Shown here: positions 44,901 through 51,178 of the stretch, one piece after another | Layout: each line of letters opens with the position of its first letter | Position numbering within the stretch: position 1 is the first letter of the stretch | Assembly: GCA_010672965.1 (NCBI GenBank) | Contig: JAAHFN010000022.1 | Location: 1 to 64,000 of the forward strand | DNA: 64,000 nucleotides | Origin: Oscillatoria sp. SIO1A7 | GTDB lineage: Bacteria > Cyanobacteriota > Cyanobacteriia > Cyanobacteriales > Laspinemataceae | Reading direction: 5' to 3' | Program-made: the position numbers and the translations under genes | Notes under the pieces: generated by a model | What the model was told of the DNA's origin: nothing | Database searches by the model: none | What the model saw: the letters and a program-made list of their open reading frames with translations, nothing else

Positions 44901-45408
44901 AATTAATGTTGGCATCGGCTTGTCCGACATTGGGAATAAAACTTAGAGGAAGGGTAGTAATAGGTCCGTTTGCATCGGCAATAGTCGCCCCAGTAATGGG
45001 ATCTGGGTTCGTAGGGCTGGTGCTATTTGTTGGAGGGAAAGCGATCGCCTCTCTAGATTGCGGTTGCAGTTCGGCGGATCTAGGACTTCCTATTTCCCCA
45101 GCACTCAGGGACTTGCGCGGAAATAAAGTACCAGTCCCTAAGCGTTCCACCGTTCGGGCTGAGCCGGTCGTTGCCCCTTGAACTGGTACGTTATTAACTT
45201 GCAAGTCCCTCAGATATGTTTCTAGATCTATTTGCCTGGGAAACGGCTCGCTATCCAAGCCCTGATTAATTTTTTCTTGCCATTTCCAAGCCGGATCGGT
45301 TGGCTCGGGCTCTAAGCCAAACTGTGCGATCGCTTTGGCGGAGCCTGCAGGCAGTGCATAGCCTCTCCCAGGGAGAATCGCTTCCTGAAAACCCAGTAGG
45401 TCGTCCAT
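41902..45408 (-). CDS. SBBP-repeat secreted protein with seven NPD repeats
   Basis: This 1168-residue predicted extracellular protein has three parts. Residues about 140-360 match the domain that precedes SBBP beta-propellers (FIPNVGQADANINSLVKG, YEGIDLVYSGSEG, FIVQPGADPTEI). Residues about 360-830 hold about nine SBBP repeats (LEYSTYLGGSGNDRG...VDLEGNAYVTGST...DFP). The C-terminus has seven NPD repeats of about 44 residues (FYLADNPDVAAAVA...SGFEHFLLFG...EGR) like those of the neighbouring gene. There is no classical signal peptide. Two repeat elements lie in frame near the N-terminus: residues about 13-28 (PGRGYALPAGSAKAIA) and a family C element at residues about 67-101. They are absent from the domain structure and tolerated in a linker. 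Confidence 0.85.
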   Translation of the reverse strand: MDDLLGFQEAILPGRGYALPAGSAKAIAQFGLEPEPTDPAWKWQEKINQGLDSEPFPRQIDLETYLRDLQVNNVPVQGATTGSARTVERLGTGTLFPRKSLSAGEIGSPRSAELQPQSREAIAFPPTNSTSPTNPDPITGATIADANGPITTLPLSFIPNVGQADANINSLVKGANHSIFFTPEEILFRIESVAEPTLVQLDFPGANPSPSLEYLAPLPGLVNFIAGSDPNEWHTNLPTYQGLVYRDLYEGIDLVYSGSEGFLKSDFIVQPGADPTEIRMSYSGVEAIALRDGHLVLQTASGELREAPPLVYQEIDSRSVPIQASYAFFDEANNPLSGTELNSQNSSIRVGFSLGNYNPAFPLVIDPTLEYSTFLGGSGNDRGLDVALDDEGNIYLTGSTTSVDFPIQNALQGSSGEDVFVTKFFRDGTRLFYSTYFGGSGVDSGSGIEVDSEGNVYVTGVTTSADFPTLNAIQSEFNGNPDVFVTKINSNGDAIEYSTYLGGDQSESPSNIALDASENVYVAGNTLSTNFPTENALQGSFGGGVDGFVAKINGEDNSLSYSTYLGGSSNDEVLDITADDAENIYLTGTTFSTDFPVENPFQASRGGGNFTNSDAFVSKFNSDGSALEYSTYLGGTDDDRGLGIAVDLEGNAYVTGSTGRIPEQVAIAPDGLPVAVFGDFPTRNPLQETFGSINANFDTDAFVTKFNSDGTDLEYSTYLGGRETDIGEAIATDVFGNAYVIGTTSSSLDFPLENEFQSRFGGGASDVFITQLDSDGASLEYSTYLGGANSDSAQNLVVEENGTVYIAGSTSSIDFPTETAFQGSLGGLTDAFLAKIVPDGLGREINFQNFVQFVTATERDPFNLFYNEGFYLADNPDVAAAVARRDFSNGLEHFIQVGQFERRQPSPLFEEAIYLSQNPDVAAGVAGGTIISGFDHFIRFGFFEGRDRRTELFDERFYLAENPSVANAVASGLYRSGFDHFIQFGQVEGRAPNPFFDEGFYLFLNPDVAPNVAAGIFTSGFDHFVRLGELEGRSPSPLYNERFYLENNPDVASAVAIGQFQTGFEHFLLFGSADGRQGSPFFDEIFYLEENPDIAEAVAIGLLESGFDHFIDVGQFEGRAPSEQYDEAFYLDANPDVAAAVDSGALASGFEHFLLIGFAEGRPGTGEF
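45107..45210. repeat. Family C palindromic repeat inside the SBBP gene (copy 3)
   Basis: The element runs from AGGGACTTGCGCGGAAATAA to TTATTAACTTGCAAGTCCCT, the same ends as 10675-10826, with the CACCGTTCGGGC core. It is read in frame on the minus strand as RDLQVNNVPVQG through GTLFPRKSLS and introduces no stop. Confidence 0.92.
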
Positions 45409-45530
45409 AGATTACATCTAAATAGCTTCTTAGTGCCAGTAATGTACCATGCCCAGGCAGACCCCTAGGGACTACAATAAAAAGTCAAAAGTAATCCCGG
45501 ACGTGCATCAATTTCGTCAATACGTCACTA

Positions 45531-45908
45531 ATGGACCAGGATAGCAACTTTCAACCGGGCGAGATTGTTTGCTTGGAGCATGAAGGCATCTGTCTCTATG
45601 CAGAAGTGATTCAGATTCTCGTTGGTCGTCCCATGTTCTGGGTACGGCCCCTCATGCTGGCGGTTTGGCCGTCAGACAGCCCTCAGACATTTCCCGAATT
45701 GCCCGCTCAACTTTACGATTTACGCCAAGGTTCCGATTTAGTTTGGCCCATGAATCGATTCCGGCCAGCCCTCGACATAGAGGTTATTCCTCTTTTAACC
45801 GAGCTAGAAACGGCAACTAATAAACCGCCAGACGCCCTCGTTATTGCTCGCCGACAACTAAGAGATTTTGTTCAGCAAGTTTGGGAAGCTTATCCAGATG
45901 CCCTATAA
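45531..45908 (+). CDS. Conserved-looking hypothetical protein
   Basis: This 125-residue soluble protein is of no recognised function. It starts FQPGEIVCLEHEGICLYAEVIQILVGRPMFWVRPL, a small beta-barrel-like pattern, continues LPAQLYDLRQGSDLVWPMNRFRPALDIEVIPLL, and ends in a helix (ARRQLRDFVQQVWEAYPDAL). The style is that of single-copy cyanobacterial hypotheticals. Start chosen as the first ATG of the conserved-looking frame; no strong ribosome site. Confidence 0.75.
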   Translation: MDQDSNFQPGEIVCLEHEGICLYAEVIQILVGRPMFWVRPLMLAVWPSDSPQTFPELPAQLYDLRQGSDLVWPMNRFRPALDIEVIPLLTELETATNKPPDALVIARRQLRDFVQQVWEAYPDAL

Positions 45909-46139
45909 AAATTAGGGCCTCCCCGCTTCCTTCTATTCGCTCGGGCCAACCCACTCGGGGCTGCCCGCTCGGACCTGCTCGCCCAAGCGAGTAGGCAATT
46001 ATGTTAGTTGTCAGGGCGTCCGGTACTGCATCAAATGCAATTAATTCTTATCTCTATAATTAATGCGATCGAGCCGAAAACGGGCATTACTCCAGACATT
46101 TGGTAGCTTTTTAAGCTAGATTTTTTAAGGATTGCACTT

Positions 46140-46334
46140 TTAAGGATTGGATACTAACTGAATGCGCCCTGCGTCCATTTCAGCCATCAGTAACTCCAAA
46201 GCTTCAAAATCTACATCATCGATATAACCGAGTCGAGTTAACTCGGAGTTGATGCTATTTTCAATATCGGGAGTAAGTCTTTTAATATAGAGAGCTTTTT
46301 CCACTAGAGTCCGAATTGCGCGCGTACCTTGCAT
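46140..46334 (-). CDS. Short cyanobacterial conserved hypothetical
   Basis: This 64-residue protein reads GTRAIRTLVEKALYIKRLTP, ENSINSELTRLGYIDDVDFE, ALELLMAEMDAGRIQLV. I recognise this as a small, strongly conserved cyanobacterial protein of unknown role, all helical, without signal peptide. It is a lone gene between intergenic stretches. Confidence 0.8.
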   Translation of the reverse strand: MQGTRAIRTLVEKALYIKRLTPDIENSINSELTRLGYIDDVDFEALELLMAEMDAGRIQLVSNP

Positions 46335-47269
46335 TGCTTTTATTAAAACTCGGTACGGGGTTGATTGTCCGCTGAATGCTTCAGAAAATAAGCGATCGAA
46401 GACACCTAAATATAGAGATCTAAATCACTGTCATAAAGTTCCCAAACTGCAATACATATCCCGATCGGGTCAGCCTAAGTCTAGTCTATACAATCTTGCT
46501 CTTATGTGGAACGCGATTTAACTTTTTTCTCCATCGCCTCCGGTACGGAGACACAATAGCCCCTAATCTAGGGGGTGGGGCCACAAAGCTACTTCGGGGC
46601 TGCTACGCCTACAGCGTCGGGTTCTCGGGAAAATTACCGCAGCCATTATCCCTCTGTAGCTACATGAAAGGATTGCCCAAGCAGAGCATACGGCCGGAAA
46701 GCCCCTACGCCCCAAGAGATTGTCCGCTCCCTGAGTCCGTAGTGCTATATTCTATGCAATAGATACTCTGGGAATAGAAACATTTTCTGCCACCCCTCGA
46801 TCTCAGTTTTTCGTATATTTTCTTTCTTGTGACTTATAGGCAAAGATATCCCCAAATTGAAAATGACTGCTTTCTAAGCAAATTACAATTTTAAATCGAC
46901 AAGTGCAAACCAAGAAAATCTTTACTATGTATAGACAATCTCATTTTTCAGATGCAATTTAAATGCAAGACCGCTTAAAATCAAATCTACCACTTGTCCG
47001 AATACACACAAATATAACCATTAGTAAAAAGCGATACTAACAAAAAAAATATGTATAATTAAATACTTTAGATTGCATATATTTTTTACCTGAATTATGA
47101 TAACCATAGAGAGGATCCACTCTAAATTTGCTAAAGCTTCAAACAACAGTGTTTTATTGAAAAGATTAGATAAAGCTATCTATAATAGCCCCCGTTCCGG
47201 ATGAGATGGGTTTAGGCTTGTAAGTAATTAAGTTGGTTTCAATCTAGTTTTGCAGAAGAGAGTATTGTT
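46335..47269. other. Long AT-rich intergenic region before the STAS gene
   Basis: A GC-rich repeat patch (46545-46740) is followed by about 450 bases of unusually AT-rich, unique sequence (46790-47230). No gene or RNA was recognised. It probably contains the promoter and a long leader of the STAS gene. Confidence 0.6.
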
Positions 47270-47608
47270 ATGTACGCAAGCATTACCGATCGTGGACTCG
47301 TTACCGTTATTCGCCCCAGAGGTGAGATCAATGCCAGCAATGCAGCAGCATTTCAAGACCAATTGACCGACACAGTGGCCTCTGCTAGCAATTCTAGAGT
47401 GGTGGTAGATATGGACCAAGTAGAATCCTTGGATAGTTCGGGATTAATGGCCCTAGTTTCCGGTCACAGTCTGGCGGTGCGCCAAGGTTGCGAGTTTGGC
47501 GTTTGCTCTGTGTCTCCCTCAATCAGGATTATTTTTGAAATTAGCCAGCTCGATCGCGTATTTAAAATTTATGGAAGCCCCGCAGACGTTACCGCAGCGA
47601 TCGCCTAA
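47270..47608 (+). CDS. STAS-domain anti-sigma-factor antagonist
   Basis: This 112-residue single STAS domain is of the SpoIIAA/RsbV type. It has VIRPRGEINASNAAAFQDQL, RVVVDMDQVESLDSSGLMAL and FEISQLDRVFKIYGS. The DSSGL serine is the usual phosphorylation site through which a kinase/phosphatase pair switches the protein. In cyanobacteria such proteins act in partner-switching cascades and cell behaviour. No cognate kinase or phosphatase is adjacent. Ribosome site AGAAGAGAG lies upstream. Confidence 0.9.
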   Translation: MYASITDRGLVTVIRPRGEINASNAAAFQDQLTDTVASASNSRVVVDMDQVESLDSSGLMALVSGHSLAVRQGCEFGVCSVSPSIRIIFEISQLDRVFKIYGSPADVTAAIA

Positions 47609-47700
47609 AATACTATATATCTAGGGCCTGTGCTTGCGCTGGTTCTTAAAGAAATAAATTTAATTTTGTAGGGCAGGCGTCTCGCCTGCCCTATCTGCTC

Positions 47701-47799
47701 TAGGACTTACGCAAAATATCCATATTTGGCGGATTGTAGGGGCAATCCCGGCAATCCCCCCGTGGTTGCCCTCCCCGTAGTGCCGTTGCGTAAGTCCTA
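47701..47799. repeat. Family B repeat
   Basis: Ends TAGGACTTACGCAAAAT and GTTGCGTAAGTCCTA, with GTAGGGGCAATCCC and CCCCCCGTGGTTGCC inside. Other family B copies: 49616-49740, 50759-50847, 55117-55223, 57421-57545. Confidence 0.8.
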
Positions 47800-47902
47800 T
47801 GCTCTATATATGTCCGATCGCTCTTGTTGAGGTATTATTGAACAATACTAAAAATTGTCGGGGACTGTTGGTTGACAAAACCTCAAAAATTGACTATATT
47901 AG

Positions 47903-47916
47903 AATGAACGTTCGAT
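47903..47916. promoter_or_regulatory. Possible TetR operator overlapping the start codon
   Basis: AATGAACGTTCGAT contains the perfect palindrome GAACGTTC, a half-site pattern common in TetR-family operators. A related GAACGAATATTC is at 48500-48511, between the regulator and the SDR genes. Assignment is inference. Confidence 0.35.
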
Positions 47917-48479
47917 ATACAGACAAAAAACAGCGCATTCTGGACGCGACTATGGAACTAATCGCCGAAAACGGTTTGCATGCGACGCCGATGTCCCAGA
48001 TTAGCAAGCGCTCCAAGGTCTCTGCTGGGGCCATTTATAATTATTTCCCGAGCAAAGAGGCACTTATCAATCATCTGTATATCGAACTAAAGAAAAAGCT
48101 TGTCAATGAAATTTTTCGTGGCTATAACATCCAGGCTCCCTATAAAGAGAGGTTTTTCCTGATTTGGAGGAATTGGTTTAACTATTTTATATCTAATCCA
48201 ATGGAATTATCTTTCATAGAACAATGTTATTGGTCTCCCGTTATATCAGAGGAGGCGCAAAAAACAAGCGCTAGATACTTAGCTACTTATATAGGATTTA
48301 TCGCAGAGGGTATCGAATCGGGTCATATCAAAAAAATAGATACTCAGCTAATCGTCTATCTTCTATACGGGAGCATAGTTAGCACGGCTAAACTACATTT
48401 GTCGGGGTCCCTGGATATTACCGACGAATACTGTGATGCTGCAGCAAGGACCTGTTGGGATGGGCTGAAAGCAGTATAA
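47904..48479 (+). CDS. TetR-family transcriptional regulator
   Basis: This protein of about 191 residues has an N-terminal helix-turn-helix of TetR type: KKQRILDATMELIAENGLHATPMSQISKRSKVSAGAIYNYFPSKEALINHLY. The C-terminal ligand-binding part contains FLIWRNWFNYFISNPMELSFIEQCYWSP. The frame is open to 47799 but the ATG at 47904 (MNVRYTDKKQR) fits the family. The inverted repeat GAACGTTC overlaps the first codons and GAACGAATATTC follows the gene, both possible operators. The adjacent SDR genes on the same strand are probable targets. Confidence 0.88.
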   Translation: MNVRYTDKKQRILDATMELIAENGLHATPMSQISKRSKVSAGAIYNYFPSKEALINHLYIELKKKLVNEIFRGYNIQAPYKERFFLIWRNWFNYFISNPMELSFIEQCYWSPVISEEAQKTSARYLATYIGFIAEGIESGHIKKIDTQLIVYLLYGSIVSTAKLHLSGSLDITDEYCDAAARTCWDGLKAV

Positions 48480-48768
48480 TTTTTTTTTGGTACGTTTAGA
48501 ACGAATATTCATCCTATGCGATCGCATAGGAGCAGTCAGCAGTCAGCAGTCAGCTTTTAGCACAAGCATTGCTCCTTGCGTAGGGGCTTCCGGCCAGAAA
48601 GCCCCGGAGAGCAAACTTTATATAAGCGGCGTAAGTCCTATGAGACTTTTAAGCACTACGGATGCTTGGTTAAGAAGGTTACAAAATGCCCATAGCTAAG
48701 AAAGGCAAGACTTTGGCGCTCTAGCTGACCGCTGATAGCTGACCGCTGATAGCTATAAGGAGAAAAAA

Positions 48769-49590
48769 ATGAGCAAAAAAACAGTCCTTGTCACCGGGGC
48801 ATCATCAGGGATAGGCAAGGAAACGGCCAAAACTCTGATTCGAGAAGGCTACACCGTTTACACCGCAGCTAGGCGCATAGAACGGATGGAGGATCTCTTT
48901 GAGTTGGGTGGCATCCCGATAAAGATGGATATCACCAAGGACGATGAGGTAGTTGCAGCGGTCGAGCAGATCCAGCGAGAGTGCGGCGGCGTGGATATTC
49001 TGATCAACAATGCAGGTTTTGCGCTTAATGGTCCGATCGAAGATATCCCTATAGATGATGCGCGTTACCAGTTCGAGGTTAATTTATTCGGATTGGCTCG
49101 TCTTACCCAACTGGTGCTGCCATATATGCGCGAAAAGCGAGCGGGCAAAATCGTTAATGTTTCTTCGGCATCAGGCAAGATTTACTTCCCTTTGGCGGCA
49201 TGGTATATAGCTACCAAACATGCCCTTGAAGGTTGGAGCGATTGTTTGCGACTGGAAACGAAGCCCTTCAATATTGATGTCATCATCATCCAGCCTGGGG
49301 TTATAGGCACAGAATTTGGAGATTATTTAGAACCGATGCTGAAGCGCTCTGGGAAGGGACCATATAGCACTATGACCAACGCTTTAGCAAAAGTTTCTCG
49401 GGATAATTATTTAGATCCTAACGGTAGCTCGCCTCCTTCATTAATCGCAAATATAATTTTAAAAGCGATTAAGTCCAGTCGTCCCGGAACGCGCTATGCG
49501 GCCGGCAAGTCGGCCAAACCCCTGATCTTTGCCCGGAAATGGTTTGGCGATCGCTTTTTCGATCGGGTTTTGGAAGGAATGATTCGCTAG
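48769..49590 (+). CDS. Short-chain dehydrogenase/reductase (SDR), copy 1
   Basis: This is a 273-residue classical NAD(P)-dependent oxidoreductase. It has TGASSGIGKETA, the cofactor-preference region YTAARRIERM (basic residues suggest NADPH), DILINNAGF, and catalytic VNVSSASGK and WYIATKHALEGW (Tyr-x-x-x-Lys). Substrate unknown. Ribosome site ATAAGGAGAAAAAA precedes the start. It is followed by a near-identical paralogue; the TetR gene upstream is a likely regulator. Confidence 0.92.
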   Translation: MSKKTVLVTGASSGIGKETAKTLIREGYTVYTAARRIERMEDLFELGGIPIKMDITKDDEVVAAVEQIQRECGGVDILINNAGFALNGPIEDIPIDDARYQFEVNLFGLARLTQLVLPYMREKRAGKIVNVSSASGKIYFPLAAWYIATKHALEGWSDCLRLETKPFNIDVIIIQPGVIGTEFGDYLEPMLKRSGKGPYSTMTNALAKVSRDNYLDPNGSSPPSLIANIILKAIKSSRPGTRYAAGKSAKPLIFARKWFGDRFFDRVLEGMIR

Positions 49591-49615
49591 AGGGTAATTG
49601 AATTGAACTGAATAA

Positions 49616-49740
49616 AAGACTTACGAAAATTATCTTATCTACCTACTTAAAAGTAGGGGCGTTAGCAACGCTCTCTTTACATTGTATGGAGTATGCCCTC
49701 TGGGCAATCCGCAGGTTTGCCCCTAATCGCGTAAGTCCTT
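49616..49740. repeat. Family B repeat between the SDR duplicates
   Basis: From GACTTACGAAAATTATC to CGCGTAAGTCCTT, with GTAGGGGCGTTAGCAACGC inside. It separates the two SDR genes. Confidence 0.75.
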
Positions 49741-49764
49741 AGAGATTTTTATAAGGAGAAAAAA

Positions 49765-50589
49765 ATGAGCAAAAAAACAGTCCTTGTCACCGGAGCATCA
49801 TCAGGGATAGGCAAGGAAACGGCCAAAACTATGATTCGAGAAGGCTACACCGTTTACACCGCAGCTAGGCGCATAGAACGGATGGAGGATCTCTTTGAGT
49901 TGGGTGGCATCCCGATAAAGATGGATATCACCAAGGACGATGAGGTAGTTGCAGCGGTCGAGCAGATCCAGCGGGAGTCCGGCGGCGTGGATATTCTGAT
50001 CAACAATGCAGGTTTTGCGACTTATGGTGCGGTCGAAGATACTCCTATGGATGATGCGCGTTACCAGTTCGAGGTTAATTTATTTGGATTGGCCCGTCTT
50101 ACCCAGCTGGTACTGCCATATATGCGCGAAAAGCGAGCGGGCAAAATCGTGAACGTCTCTTCGGCAGCAGGCAAGGTTTACGTCCCCTTGGGGGCATGGT
50201 ATATAGCTACCAAACATGCCCTTGAAGGTTGGAGCGATTGTTTGCGACTGGAAACGAAGCCCTTCAATATTGATGTCATCATCATCGAGCCGGGGGCTAT
50301 TGGCACCGAATTTGGAGATGTTTTTTTAGAACCGATGCTGAAGCGCTCTGGCAAGGGACCATACAGCACTATGACCAATGCTTTCGCAAAATTCTCCCAG
50401 GATACTCTGGCAGATCCTAACGGTAGCTCCCCTCCTTCAGTAATTGCAAATACGATTTTAAAAGCAATTAAGTCCAGTCGTCCCGGAACGCGCTATGTGG
50501 CCGGCAAGTTGGCCAAACCCATGATGTTTGCCCGGAAATGGTTTGGCGATCGCTTTTTCGATCGGGTTATAGAAGGCGCGATCCGCTAG
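49765..50589 (+). CDS. Short-chain dehydrogenase/reductase (SDR), copy 2
   Basis: This 274-residue tandem paralogue of the preceding gene has the same leader (ATAAGGAGAAAAAA) and the same first 26 residues except one. Catalytic motifs are intact (TGASSGIGKETA, NNAGF, VNVSSAAGK, WYIATKHALEGW). Differences concentrate in the substrate-facing segments: FATYGAVEDTPMDD, VIIIEPGAIGTEFGDVFL and AFAKFSQDTLADP, so the copies may have different substrates. Confidence 0.92.
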   Translation: MSKKTVLVTGASSGIGKETAKTMIREGYTVYTAARRIERMEDLFELGGIPIKMDITKDDEVVAAVEQIQRESGGVDILINNAGFATYGAVEDTPMDDARYQFEVNLFGLARLTQLVLPYMREKRAGKIVNVSSAAGKVYVPLGAWYIATKHALEGWSDCLRLETKPFNIDVIIIEPGAIGTEFGDVFLEPMLKRSGKGPYSTMTNAFAKFSQDTLADPNGSSPPSVIANTILKAIKSSRPGTRYVAGKLAKPMMFARKWFGDRFFDRVIEGAIR

Positions 50590-51178
50590 AGGTTAATTTT
50601 TTTTTGCTTGTGGGGGTTCTGGGGGATAAAAATCTCGGGACTCTCGGGACAGTCAGTAGATTTAATTGAATAATGACGACGAACAAAAACCTCGGCTCTA
50701 GGGCCGGGGTTTTTGCGTACCCGATAAAGGGGGCCTATAAAAAAGGAAAACGCAGAATTAGGACTTACGCATTAACTTTATATATGGTAGTATCAACGTA
50801 ATTTGACCCCTACAGGTGGTAGTGGACGATCGCATTCGCGTAAATCCCGTGAATATGACAAAGCTATGAATTTGACTTGGCGATCGCAAATCGACTATAG
50901 TTGTAGTTAAGGAGACGAGCTATTCCTTGAGAACAGAACCCAATTAAAGGCGGCGCAGCTTGCATGCCGGGATTTGTCGAGGCTGTTTGTAAAAAAAACA
51001 GCTCAAAAAACTAGGGTTAAAGAACTAGGGTTAAGAACGGCCCCGCGTATTGCAACTACCCCCTCAAGGAAAATTGGTTCGGCTCGATCGCAATTACTTT
51101 GAAGGCGATAAAGGGATAACTTACCCAAACGCCGTGAAGGCAAAAATATTTAGCAACGCGAATTAAAAGAGTAGTGCT
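50590..51178. other. Intergenic region: terminator, family B repeat, promoter region of the radical SAM gene
   Basis: After the terminator comes a family B copy with one altered end (50759-50847), then about 330 bases of mostly unique sequence with AGGCTGTTTGTAAAAAAAAC/AGCT hairpin potential near 50980. No gene is seen. Confidence 0.6.
50685..50714 (+). terminator. Rho-independent terminator after the SDR pair
   Basis: AAAAACCTCGGC and GCCGGGGTTTTT form a 12-bp stem with one G-T pair around a six-base loop. The T run lies in the 3' arm. It lies 96 bp after the second SDR stop. Confidence 0.8.
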
